DNA of 26,958 nt from an uncultured Anaerolineales bacterium (lineage in GTDB: Bacteria > Chloroflexota > Anaerolineae > Anaerolineales > Villigracilaceae): positions 1-26,958 of the forward strand of contig CALLJA010000128.1 in the NCBI GenBank assembly GCA_938008865.1. Direction: 5' to 3'. Made by a program: the position numbers and the translations under genes. Each line of letters begins with the position of its first letter. Positions within the stretch are counted from its first letter, which is position 1. Under the pieces are notes generated by a model. The model saw only the letters and a program-made list of their open reading frames with translations, was not told the DNA's origin and made no database searches. Below are positions 14,438-21,217 of the stretch, piece by piece.

Positions 14438-15466
14438 ATGATGAAAAAAACACAACCCAACCTCGGAAAGCCCGCCTGGATCGTCTTTGTCGCGGTCTTT
14501 GCGCTGTGCCTGGCCTTGGGCGTGGCGATCGGCCTGGCCCAACCCGCCGCCGCCGCCCCGGTAGCCCGCGAAGGCACGCCAACCGCCGCCCCGGAGGCGA
14601 CCCCGGAGATCACCGTTTCCTACGTCGGCTCGGATACCTGTGCCGCCTGCCATAAGGATATCCATGAGACCTGGGCCGGTACCCGCCACTCACAGGCTTT
14701 TTCCTCGCCTGTTTTTCAGGAGGACTGGGTCAAGCAGGGTTCGGCTGATTCCTGCCTGGAGTGCCATACAACCGGCTTCGATGCCGCCAGCGGCAAGTAT
14801 TCTGAAGAGGGCGTGACCTGCGAGTCCTGTCACGGGCCGATGCAGTCGGGCCACCCCCAGAACCCGATGCCGATCACGCCGGACTATACGCTGTGCGCCC
14901 GCTGCCACAAGACCACCACCGACGAATGGCGTGCCAGCCGTCACGGCGAGATCAACATCAACTGCGAATCCTGCCACAATTCCCACTCGCAGGCTCCGCG
15001 CGCCGACACGGTCAATGACCTGTGCGGCAACTGCCATAAGGATACAGGCAAGTCCTTTACGCATGGGACGCACGCCAATTCCGGCTTGCAGTGCAGCGAT
15101 TGTCACATGGCGGCTGCCTCGCATACCACGTCCACCGGCGGGTTGTTCTCCACGGGTCACACCTTCACCGTCGGCTCGGAAGCCTGCGTCAACTGCCACA
15201 AGGACACCGTCCACACCCGCGATACCATTTTGCAACTGAGCGGCCAGGACGCCGGCAGCACCCCTTCGGCGGAAGCGCTCGAAAAGCAGGTCCAGGACCA
15301 GGAGCAGAAGATCCAGAGCCTGGAAGCGCAGAGTTCCGTGCGTTTGTACACCGGTCTGATGCAGGGCGCGATCGTCGGCCTGATCGTGGGCGGAACCGCC
15401 GCCTGGATCGTCAGCCGCCGCATTCGGTTCGTGGAGGTCGAGGAAAATGACGAAAAAGGCCAATAA
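14438..15466 (+). CDS. Octaheme c-type cytochrome with N- and C-terminal membrane anchors (cytochrome c554-like)
   Basis: This 342-aa protein has an N-terminal signal or anchor (about 13-40) and eight CXXCH motifs: CAACH, CLECH, CESCH, CARCH, CESCH, CGNCH, CSDCH, CVNCH, starting at Cys68. A short coiled coil (ALEKQVQDQEQKIQSLEAQ) and one C-terminal TM (about 307-330) follow. The opening VGSDTCAACHKDIHETW is typical of cytochrome c554-like multiheme domains. The heme region should face outward, anchored beside the quinone module encoded next. It overlaps the ferredoxin-like gene by 20 bp. The order cytochrome - FeS - NrfD recalls the Hmc, Nrf and Mcc membrane complexes, but the substrate or partner is unknown. 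The start at 14438 has GGGAGAG upstream. An in-frame ATG at 14360 would add 26 non-signal residues. Confidence 0.88.
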   Translation: MMKKTQPNLGKPAWIVFVAVFALCLALGVAIGLAQPAAAAPVAREGTPTAAPEATPEITVSYVGSDTCAACHKDIHETWAGTRHSQAFSSPVFQEDWVKQGSADSCLECHTTGFDAASGKYSEEGVTCESCHGPMQSGHPQNPMPITPDYTLCARCHKTTTDEWRASRHGEININCESCHNSHSQAPRADTVNDLCGNCHKDTGKSFTHGTHANSGLQCSDCHMAAASHTTSTGGLFSTGHTFTVGSEACVNCHKDTVHTRDTILQLSGQDAGSTPSAEALEKQVQDQEQKIQSLEAQSSVRLYTGLMQGAIVGLIVGGTAAWIVSRRIRFVEVEENDEKGQ

Positions 15467-16289
15467 GAAACGCAAGGTGGTCGTCGACCTGACCCGCGGC
15501 GACTTCATCAAACTGGGCATCGCGGCCATCGGTTCGGTGGTGGCGGCCCCTCTCCTCACCACGGGTCCGCTCTCGCCGTTCGGTCAGCTCAAACAGCAGC
15601 AACTGGAAGGCGAGACGACCGGCGGGCACGGCGCACAGACCGGCGATTACCACTGGGGCATGGTCATCAGCCTCGACCAGTGCATCGGCTGCGAGTATTG
15701 CATGCGCGCCTGCACCGCCACCAATGACGTGCGCGCCGAGGATCCCTGGAATGTGGTCATCAAGGAAACGACCACCGCTGGTCAGACGTTCTACCTCAGC
15801 CGCCCGTGCCTGCACTGCCAGAACGCCCCATGCGTGGAGGTTTGCCCGGTCAAGGCGACTTATCACCGCGAAGACGGCCTGGTGGTGATGGATTACGACC
15901 GCTGTATCGGCTGCCGTTACTGCCAGGTGGCCTGTCCCTACGACGCGCGCCAGTTCAACTGGGAAGACCGCACCGACGAGAACCCCTACGTCCCGGCCTG
16001 GGGTGATCCAGAGGTTGAGCGTCGTCCACGCGGCGTGATCGAGAAATGCACCTTCTGTGTCCAGCGCATCGATGCCGGCCTGGCCAAAGGCCTGACGCCT
16101 GGCGTGGACCGCGAAGCGACCCCGGCTTGCGTCAACATCTGCCCGGTCGGCGCGCGCACCTTCGGCAACCTCAAGGACCCGAACAGCAACGTGTCGCAAT
16201 TGATCGAGTCCAACCCGACCCTGCGCCTGCGCGAAGACCTGGGAACGGAAGCCAGCGTGTATTACATCCCGCCCAAGGAGGGCCTGTAA
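15447..16289 (+). CDS. Four-cluster ferredoxin-like electron-transfer subunit (HybA/NrfC/PsrB type)
   Basis: This 280-aa iron-sulfur protein has four cysteine groups typical of the DmsB/NrfC/HybA family: CIGCEYCMRAC, CLHCQNAPCVEVCP, CIGCRYCQVACP and CTFC paired with CVNICP, enough for four [4Fe-4S] clusters. It should pass electrons between the octaheme cytochrome and the membrane subunit. The N-terminus looks like a Tat signal, but the twin-arginine reads TRGDFIKL (about residues 16-23), so the second Arg is Gly. A hydrophobic stretch and PLL follow, consistent with export or anchoring. There is no C-terminal TM, unlike HybA. It overlaps the upstream gene by 20 bp and is 1 bp from nrfD, so it is clearly co-transcribed. 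Confidence 0.92.
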   Translation: MTKKANKKRKVVVDLTRGDFIKLGIAAIGSVVAAPLLTTGPLSPFGQLKQQQLEGETTGGHGAQTGDYHWGMVISLDQCIGCEYCMRACTATNDVRAEDPWNVVIKETTTAGQTFYLSRPCLHCQNAPCVEVCPVKATYHREDGLVVMDYDRCIGCRYCQVACPYDARQFNWEDRTDENPYVPAWGDPEVERRPRGVIEKCTFCVQRIDAGLAKGLTPGVDREATPACVNICPVGARTFGNLKDPNSNVSQLIESNPTLRLREDLGTEASVYYIPPKEGL

Positions 16290-16290
16290 A

Positions 16291-17517
16291 ATGACCACTT
16301 CCACGCTGCCACGTAAACCTTTCCAACTCCCGTTCAGCCCGATCTTCCTGGTCTGGCTGGGTTTCCTGGCCGTGCTGATCCTGATCGGTGTCTATTCGGC
16401 CATCACAGTCTTCATCAAGGGCCTGGTCATTACCAACCTGACCGACTCGGTCCCCTGGGGATTGTGGATCACCGTGGACCTTTCCTCCATCGCGCTGGGC
16501 GCGGGCGCCTTCACACTCTCGGCCATCGTGTACATCTTCGGCATCAAACGCCTGCAGCCCATCATCCGACTGGCGGTGCTGGTCGGCTTTGCGGGGTACA
16601 CTTCTGCCATGCTGATGCTGCTGGTGGACATCGGACGCCCGGACCGCTTCTGGCACCCGTGGGTGTTCTGGAACGTCCACTCGGTATTGTGGGAAGTCAC
16701 AATGTGCATTACGGTCTACTTGATGATCCTGGTGACGGAATTCGCCCCGGTCATCGTGGAGACCAAACTCTTCGACCGCTGGCCCGCCCTGCGCAAGTTC
16801 GGCCACTTCCTGCACAAGTTGACGCCCTTCCTGGCGGTGTTGGGACTGCTCATCTCGCTGCTGCACCAGTCCTCGCTGGGCGCTACGTATGGCGTTCTCA
16901 AGTCGCGCCCGTTCTGGTTCAAGCCGAGCATGCCGATCATGTTCGTGCTCTCGGCCATTGCGGCCGGGCCTTCCGTCACTGTGGCGGTGGCCTACGTGGT
17001 CGAGTGGATCACCGGCAAGCGGACCGTCCCGCACGATGTGCTGCAGCTGGTGGCGCGTTTCAGCGGCGTGGGTCTGCTGGCCTACGGCTACATCAAGTTC
17101 TGGGACATGGCCGCTGTGACCTATTATGGCCGCACGCCCGGCGTCAGTTCCGCGTTCGCGCTCCTGCAACAGCAGACCCCCTTCAGTTTCAGTTTTTGGG
17201 TGGGCGAGGTGCTGCTGGGCATCCTGGTCCCCGCCATCCTATTCCTGGTACCACGTTTCAGCCGCAACCCAGCCGCCGCGGTGTTGGGTGGGCTCTCGGC
17301 CATGATTGGCATCCTGATCCACCGTTGGAACGTGACCGTCGGTGGCTTGTTCGTGCCCCTGGCCTACTCGCCGGGAACCGCCTTCCAACTCCCGGCCGGC
17401 AGTTATTTCCCCGCGCCGGTCGAATGGGGTGTGGCGATCCTGGTAATCGGTTATGCCCTGACCGTGCTTACGCTGGGGGTGCGTTTCCTGCCGCTTTTCG
17501 AGCACACAGAACACTAA
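16291..17517 (+). CDS. HybB/NrfD-family quinone-interacting membrane subunit
   Basis: This polytopic protein (408 aa, about 10 TM segments) belongs to the NrfD/PsrC family. The early motif TNLTDSVPWGLWI with a following DLSSIALGAGAF resembles the HybB/HmcC branch. These proteins bind menaquinone or menaquinol without a cofactor of their own and pass electrons to the partner iron-sulfur protein. The length fits the ten-TM branch rather than the eight-TM PsrC type. Together with the two upstream genes it forms a three-subunit quinone - FeS - multiheme module. It is the last gene before a terminator. The direction of electron flow cannot be read from the sequence. Confidence 0.9.
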   Translation: MTTSTLPRKPFQLPFSPIFLVWLGFLAVLILIGVYSAITVFIKGLVITNLTDSVPWGLWITVDLSSIALGAGAFTLSAIVYIFGIKRLQPIIRLAVLVGFAGYTSAMLMLLVDIGRPDRFWHPWVFWNVHSVLWEVTMCITVYLMILVTEFAPVIVETKLFDRWPALRKFGHFLHKLTPFLAVLGLLISLLHQSSLGATYGVLKSRPFWFKPSMPIMFVLSAIAAGPSVTVAVAYVVEWITGKRTVPHDVLQLVARFSGVGLLAYGYIKFWDMAAVTYYGRTPGVSSAFALLQQQTPFSFSFWVGEVLLGILVPAILFLVPRFSRNPAAAVLGGLSAMIGILIHRWNVTVGGLFVPLAYSPGTAFQLPAGSYFPAPVEWGVAILVIGYALTVLTLGVRFLPLFEHTEH

Positions 17518-17540
17518 CCTCCAATTTAGTTTCTCTCCTG

Positions 17541-17571
17541 GAAGAGCAGGCCCGATCAGGGCCTGTTCTTC
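17541..17571 (+). terminator. Hairpin terminator after the octaheme-FeS-NrfD operon
   Basis: A 13-bp stem (17541-17553 with 17559-17571, one G-U pair) has a five-base loop GATCA and is followed by a T-rich tail (TATTATTT). It begins 24 bp after the stop codon. Confidence 0.8.
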
Positions 17572-17590
17572 TATTATTTCTAATGACAAT

Positions 17591-17634
17591 ATGACATATG
17601 TCAATATTCTGATGTTACTCGTTTGGGTTATACT
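17591..17634 (+). promoter_or_regulatory. FNR-family-like palindrome and -10 box for the nonaheme/cytochrome b operon
   Basis: TGACATATGTCA (17592-17603) is a perfect 12-bp palindrome, and with its flanks it reads as TGAC-N4-GTCAA, close to the TTGAT-N4-ATCAA layout of FNR-type sites. A -10 box TATACT lies at 17629-17634 with no good -35. The palindrome centre would be about 43 bp upstream of the start of transcription, near the class II activator position (-41.5). This suggests an activator-dependent promoter. The identity of the regulator is inference. Confidence 0.5.
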
Positions 17635-17672
17635 ATCCACTGATTAATCCCACTATCATATTTGGAGATGCA

Positions 17673-17732
17673 ATGCCTACCATATACGCCGCAAGCTGGT
17701 GCAGAGCCTTGCCGTGGAGGGAAACGCAATGA
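17673..17732 (+). CDS. Possible 19-aa leader ORF coupled to the next gene
   Basis: A 19-codon ORF (starting MPTIYAASWCRAL) has GGAG five bases before its ATG, and its TGA overlaps the next gene's ATG as ATGA. That arrangement could couple translation of the operon to a leader peptide. The start also resembles the first residues of glutaredoxin-like proteins, but the second active-site cysteine and the rest of the fold are missing, so a remnant is another option. It may also be chance. Confidence 0.35.
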   Translation: MPTIYAASWCRALPWRETQ

Positions 17733-17998
17733 ACGAACCATCTGCCAATCCGATCTTTGTGGCTTTGCTGTTCATCCTGCGCTGCATTGCCCCGCTTGTC
17801 GTCTTGTTCGGGATCTCCTACCTGCTCCGCAAGATGGGGCTGGTGGCGGTCGAGACTCCCGAACCGCCCGACGATCGTGGGGAGGATGACGCGGGAGAAC
17901 GCACTGTGCCCCCGTCTGGGAGCGGGTCGGCCCAACCCGCCTCAACGGACTCGCTCAAAAATCCAACTGTCGAAACCCCAAGGAGTCGTAGCAAATGA
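17729..17998 (+). CDS. Small single-TM membrane protein, first gene of the nonaheme operon
   Basis: This 89-aa product has one strong TM helix (about 10-34, FVALLFILRCIAPLVVLFGI), a basic LLRK border, and then a disordered acidic / Pro-Ser-rich tail on the presumed cytoplasmic side. I recognise no family. GGAGGG lies 7 nt before the ATG at 17729. An upstream in-frame ATG at 17699 lacks such a site. Its stop overlaps the next start (ATGA), so it is translated with the nonaheme cytochrome gene and is probably a small subunit or assembly factor of that complex. This role is inferred from context only. Confidence 0.7.
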   Translation: MNEPSANPIFVALLFILRCIAPLVVLFGISYLLRKMGLVAVETPEPPDDRGEDDAGERTVPPSGSGSAQPASTDSLKNPTVETPRSRSK

Positions 17999-19107
17999 CA
18001 CCGCGCACCTACCCTCGGCAGCTCTTCTGGTGGATCGCGGCCGCGCTGACCGTTGCGGCGGCCAGCCTTTTAGTGGTTGTAACGCCCGCCAGCGCCCGCC
18101 CGCCCGCGCAGGAGACGGTGAAATACTGCCTGTCCTGCCACGGCGATCCCTCCCTGAGCATGACCCTGCCCGATGGCGAGACGCTTTCGCTGTACGTTGC
18201 GGAAGATGACCTGAGCCACTCCGTGCATGGCCAGGTCGGGATCGAATGCGAAGCCTGCCATAACGATATCTCGGAATACCCGCATCCCGCGATCAAGTTC
18301 CAGACGAGGCGGGAACTGTCCCTCTCGTATTATCAGACTTGCGAGAAATGCCATTCCACGAATTACGAAAAGGCCCAGGACAGTATGCACGCCCAGGCCG
18401 CAGCCGCCGGGAACCAGGATGCTCCCATCTGTACCGACTGCCACGGCGCGCACGACGTCCGCCCGCCCGACGAGCCGCGTTCGCTCATCTCCGAGACGTG
18501 CGGGCAGTGTCACAGCCAGATCGTGGAGACCTACAAGCAGAGCGTCCACGGTGCGGCCTTGATGCAGGACGAGAATCCAGACGTGCCGGTCTGCACCACC
18601 TGTCACGGCGTCCACAACATCCAGGACCCGCGCACCAGCCAGTTCCGTGTGGCCGAGCCTGAGTTGTGCGCAGGCTGCCACGCCGACAAGGAATTGATGG
18701 ACAAGTATGGCCTGTCTGCGGACGTGTACGATATCTACAAACGTTCATGGCACGGTGTGGACGTATCTGTGTACAAGGCGCGCTGGCCCACCATCTGGCA
18801 CGACAGCGCCGTATGTTCCGACTGTCACGGCATCCACGACATCCGCGCGACGGAGGACCCCGAGTCGAGGGTAAACAGCAAAAACCTGCTCTCCACCTGT
18901 CAGCAATGCCACCCCAGCGCGGGCTCCAATTGGACCGACGCCTGGACCGGCCACAACCAGATCAGCCTCGAACGCACGCCCTTCCTCTTCTATGTGGAAA
19001 AATTCTATGGCTCCTTCACCCCGTTCGTGTTGTGGGTGTGCGTCATCTATGTCATTTTGCAGATCGTTCGCGCCACTGTCGATCGTGTCAGGAGTAACCG
19101 GCCATGA
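17995..19107 (+). CDS. Nonaheme c-type cytochrome, C-terminally anchored (copy 1)
   Basis: The 370-aa protein has a signal peptide (about 10-35, cleavage near ASA), nine CXXCH motifs (CLSCH, CEACH, CEKCH, CTDCH, CGQCH, CTTCH, CAGCH, CSDCH, CQQCH) and one C-terminal TM (about 337-357). Many extra histidines (HSVHG, SMHAQ, SVHGAAL, SWHGVD) could be distal ligands, as expected for bis-His hemes. It should lie outside the membrane and exchange electrons with the cytochrome b encoded next, which overlaps it by 4 bp. Its paralog is 19814-21217: both share the segments QSVHGAAL, CHGVHNIQ, KYGLS and CHGIHDI/CHGTHDI in the same order. A quinol-linked conduit is likely, and a catalytic role cannot be excluded. 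Confidence 0.88.
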   Translation: MTPRTYPRQLFWWIAAALTVAAASLLVVVTPASARPPAQETVKYCLSCHGDPSLSMTLPDGETLSLYVAEDDLSHSVHGQVGIECEACHNDISEYPHPAIKFQTRRELSLSYYQTCEKCHSTNYEKAQDSMHAQAAAAGNQDAPICTDCHGAHDVRPPDEPRSLISETCGQCHSQIVETYKQSVHGAALMQDENPDVPVCTTCHGVHNIQDPRTSQFRVAEPELCAGCHADKELMDKYGLSADVYDIYKRSWHGVDVSVYKARWPTIWHDSAVCSDCHGIHDIRATEDPESRVNSKNLLSTCQQCHPSAGSNWTDAWTGHNQISLERTPFLFYVEKFYGSFTPFVLWVCVIYVILQIVRATVDRVRSNRP

Positions 19108-19814
19108 GCGGAAAAAACACCGATCATACCCCGCTGGCCCGCCAGGAACGCAGTTTCCTGCGCTTTACGCTCGGGCAGCGTTGGGAACATGCCATTCTGT
19201 TGTTGAGCGGTCTGGTGCTTTTATTGACCGGCCTGCCCCAAAAATATCGCGAGTTCTCCATCAGCCAGGACCTGCTCTCCACCCCTGAGCAGATATTCCT
19301 GATCCGCCAGATCCATCACGTGGCGGCCGTCATTCTGGGGTTAGTGGTGCTCTACCACCTAGGACGCATCCTGGTGTTGATCAGCCGCCGCCGCCTGCCA
19401 GGCGACCTATTGCCCACCATGCAGGACCTGCGCGATGCCTGGCACATGATCCAATACCTGCTCTTCCTGCGCAAGGACAAGCCGAAGTTTGGCCGCTATA
19501 ACTTCGAGCAGAAGGTCACCTACTGGGTGGTTTTCTTCAGCATCGCCGTCATGGGCGTCAGCGGGCTGATCGTCTGGTTCCCTGTCCAAGTCACCCAATT
19601 CCTGCCGGGCGGCGTGGTGCCTGCCGCAAAACTGGCCCATAGCACCGAATCGGTCGTGCTGGCCATCTTCATTCTCATCTGGCACATCTACCACGTCCAC
19701 ATCGAGCGCCTCAACCTGAGCATGTTCACGGGCCGCCTGAGCGAGGAAGAAATGCGTACCTTCCACGAGAAGGAATACCAGCGACTGACCGGCCAGCCGG
19801 GAGAGAGGCAGTGA
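19104..19814 (+). CDS. Di-heme cytochrome b membrane subunit (formate dehydrogenase gamma / b561-like), copy 1
   Basis: This 236-aa protein has four TM helices with histidines placed for two b hemes: WEHAIL (His29), IHH (71-72), YH (85), an AHSTES motif in helix three or four, and WHIYHVH near the C-terminus. The opening pattern EHAILLLSGLVLLLTGLP is typical of the FdnI / Ni-hydrogenase cytochrome b superfamily. Such proteins oxidise or reduce menaquinone. It overlaps both multiheme neighbours (ATGA with the upstream gene, TGATG with the downstream gene), so it very probably forms a membrane complex with them. The second copy at 21210 shares PQK..E.SIS and the tail HIxxLNLSMFTGR. Confidence 0.9.
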   Translation: MSGKNTDHTPLARQERSFLRFTLGQRWEHAILLLSGLVLLLTGLPQKYREFSISQDLLSTPEQIFLIRQIHHVAAVILGLVVLYHLGRILVLISRRRLPGDLLPTMQDLRDAWHMIQYLLFLRKDKPKFGRYNFEQKVTYWVVFFSIAVMGVSGLIVWFPVQVTQFLPGGVVPAAKLAHSTESVVLAIFILIWHIYHVHIERLNLSMFTGRLSEEEMRTFHEKEYQRLTGQPGERQ

Positions 19815-21217
19815 TGCGACCCCGCAACCTGCTTCTCGCGGCGGGCCTGGCGGCCTGCCTCGTCAGTTTTGGATTGGTCCTCTCGCCGGCCTCCGCCGGT
19901 CCCGCGGACCGCGCGCCTGTTCCCGTTAACCAGGGCCTCTTCCAGCCCCCCGCCGACAACAGCCTGTGCCTGTCCTGCCACACGCAGGCCGGTATGAAGG
20001 TCGAGTTGGACAGCGGTGAAAGCCTGCCCCTGACCGTGGATGCCGAGGCCTTCGACGGTAGCGTGCATGGCGTCAACCAGGTGGCCTGTGTATCCTGCCA
20101 TACCGATATCACCGGCTTCCCGCACCCGGATCGCACGGTCCAGTCGCTGCGCGAAGTGACGCTGGCTTTCTCGGCCTCCTGCACGCAATGTCACGCGGAC
20201 CAATCTGCAATGGCGATGGACAGCGTGCATCAAAAAGCCCTGGCCGCGGGCAACCAGAACGCGGCCGTCTGCGCGGACTGCCACAACCCGCACGCGCAGC
20301 AGCCGATGACCGACCCGTCCACTGGTAGTTTGCTACCCGAAGCGCGCCAGGAGATTCCCAACACCTGCGCCAAGTGCCACAACGCCATTTACGGAGTGTA
20401 TGCGCAGAGCGTTCATGGCGCGGCGCTAGCTCAGGAGGGCAACCCGGATGTGCCGACCTGCGTGGACTGCCACGGCGTACACAATATCCAGAGTCCCAAC
20501 ACGGCCAGTTTTCGCAACAGCACGCCCTACCTGTGCGCCAAGTGCCATACCGACGAGACCCTGATGAAGAAGTACGGCCTGTCCACGCAGGTGTTGAGTA
20601 CCTACGTGGCCGACTTCCACGGTACCACGGTGGAGATCTTCAACAAGGAGTTCCCGGACCAGCCCACCAACAAGCCGGTCTGCACGGACTGCCACGGCAC
20701 GCACGACATTATGCGGGTCGATGATCCCGCCAAGGGCCTGGCCGTGCGCGAGAACCTGCTGGCCAAGTGCCAGGCTTGTCACCCCGATGCGACCGCGAAC
20801 TTCCCGGATGCGTGGATGTCGCATTACATCCCCTCGCCGGATAAATTCCCGATCGTGTATTACGTAGACCTGTTCTACAAGTTCTTGATCCCCGGCGTAC
20901 TGGGTTCGATGGGCCTCCTGGTGCTGATGGACTTTACCCGTATGATGATCAACCGCTTCCGCAAGCCGACGCCTGCCGCAGTTCAGGAGACTTCGCCCGC
21001 GCCGCTGCCTGTCCTGGCGGAGGAGACTGCCCAGCCCGAAGAAGCTCCGCCCATGGAGGAGGCGCAGCCGCCAGCCGAGGTGGAGACCGTCGAAACGGAA
21101 CCAGCCGTAACCCCACAGGAGTCTGAGCCTGCCGAAACAGAATCTCCCGCGGACGAAGAATCCGCTCCCGAAGAAACCAGCGGCGACGACGCCACGGAGG
21201 AGGCCCGCAATGACTGA
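19814..21217 (+). CDS. Nonaheme c-type cytochrome, C-terminally anchored with long acidic tail (copy 2)
   Basis: The 467-aa product has a signal peptide (about 1-27), nine CXXCH motifs (CLSCH, CVSCH, CTQCH, CADCH, CAKCH, CVDCH, CAKCH, CTDCH, CQACH), a C-terminal TM (about 352-375) and a disordered Pro/Glu-rich cytoplasmic tail of about 80 residues that copy 1 lacks. Spacing of heme sites and the shared segments show it is a paralog of 17995-19107. The ATG at 19814 overlaps the upstream stop (TGATG) and has AGAGG at a suitable distance. A GTG at 19811 would add one residue. It ends 8 bp inside the next gene. The acidic tail may bind a cytoplasmic or membrane partner, which is inference. Confidence 0.88.
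   Translation: MRPRNLLLAAGLAACLVSFGLVLSPASAGPADRAPVPVNQGLFQPPADNSLCLSCHTQAGMKVELDSGESLPLTVDAEAFDGSVHGVNQVACVSCHTDITGFPHPDRTVQSLREVTLAFSASCTQCHADQSAMAMDSVHQKALAAGNQNAAVCADCHNPHAQQPMTDPSTGSLLPEARQEIPNTCAKCHNAIYGVYAQSVHGAALAQEGNPDVPTCVDCHGVHNIQSPNTASFRNSTPYLCAKCHTDETLMKKYGLSTQVLSTYVADFHGTTVEIFNKEFPDQPTNKPVCTDCHGTHDIMRVDDPAKGLAVRENLLAKCQACHPDATANFPDAWMSHYIPSPDKFPIVYYVDLFYKFLIPGVLGSMGLLVLMDFTRMMINRFRKPTPAAVQETSPAPLPVLAEETAQPEEAPPMEEAQPPAEVETVETEPAVTPQESEPAETESPADEESAPEETSGDDATEEARND

Noticed and set aside
14438..15466. Octaheme cytochrome as a nitrite, sulfite or hydroxylamine enzyme (NrfA, MccA, HAO type)
   Set aside because: All eight sites are plain CXXCH. No CXXCK or CX15CH site is seen, and the C-terminal anchor fits an electron carrier better. 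Structure-level similarity was not tested.
14438..17517. Alternative complex III (Act) as the identity of the octaheme-FeS-NrfD genes
   Set aside because: The fused molybdoprotein-like/FeS subunit, the second NrfD-like subunit and the small Act subunits are missing. The cytochrome has eight hemes and the NrfD protein is of the HybB type.
16464..17594. 376-codon frame within the NrfD-like gene
   Set aside because: It is an alternative-frame shadow of a well-supported ten-TM protein, with Arg/His/Gly-rich composition.
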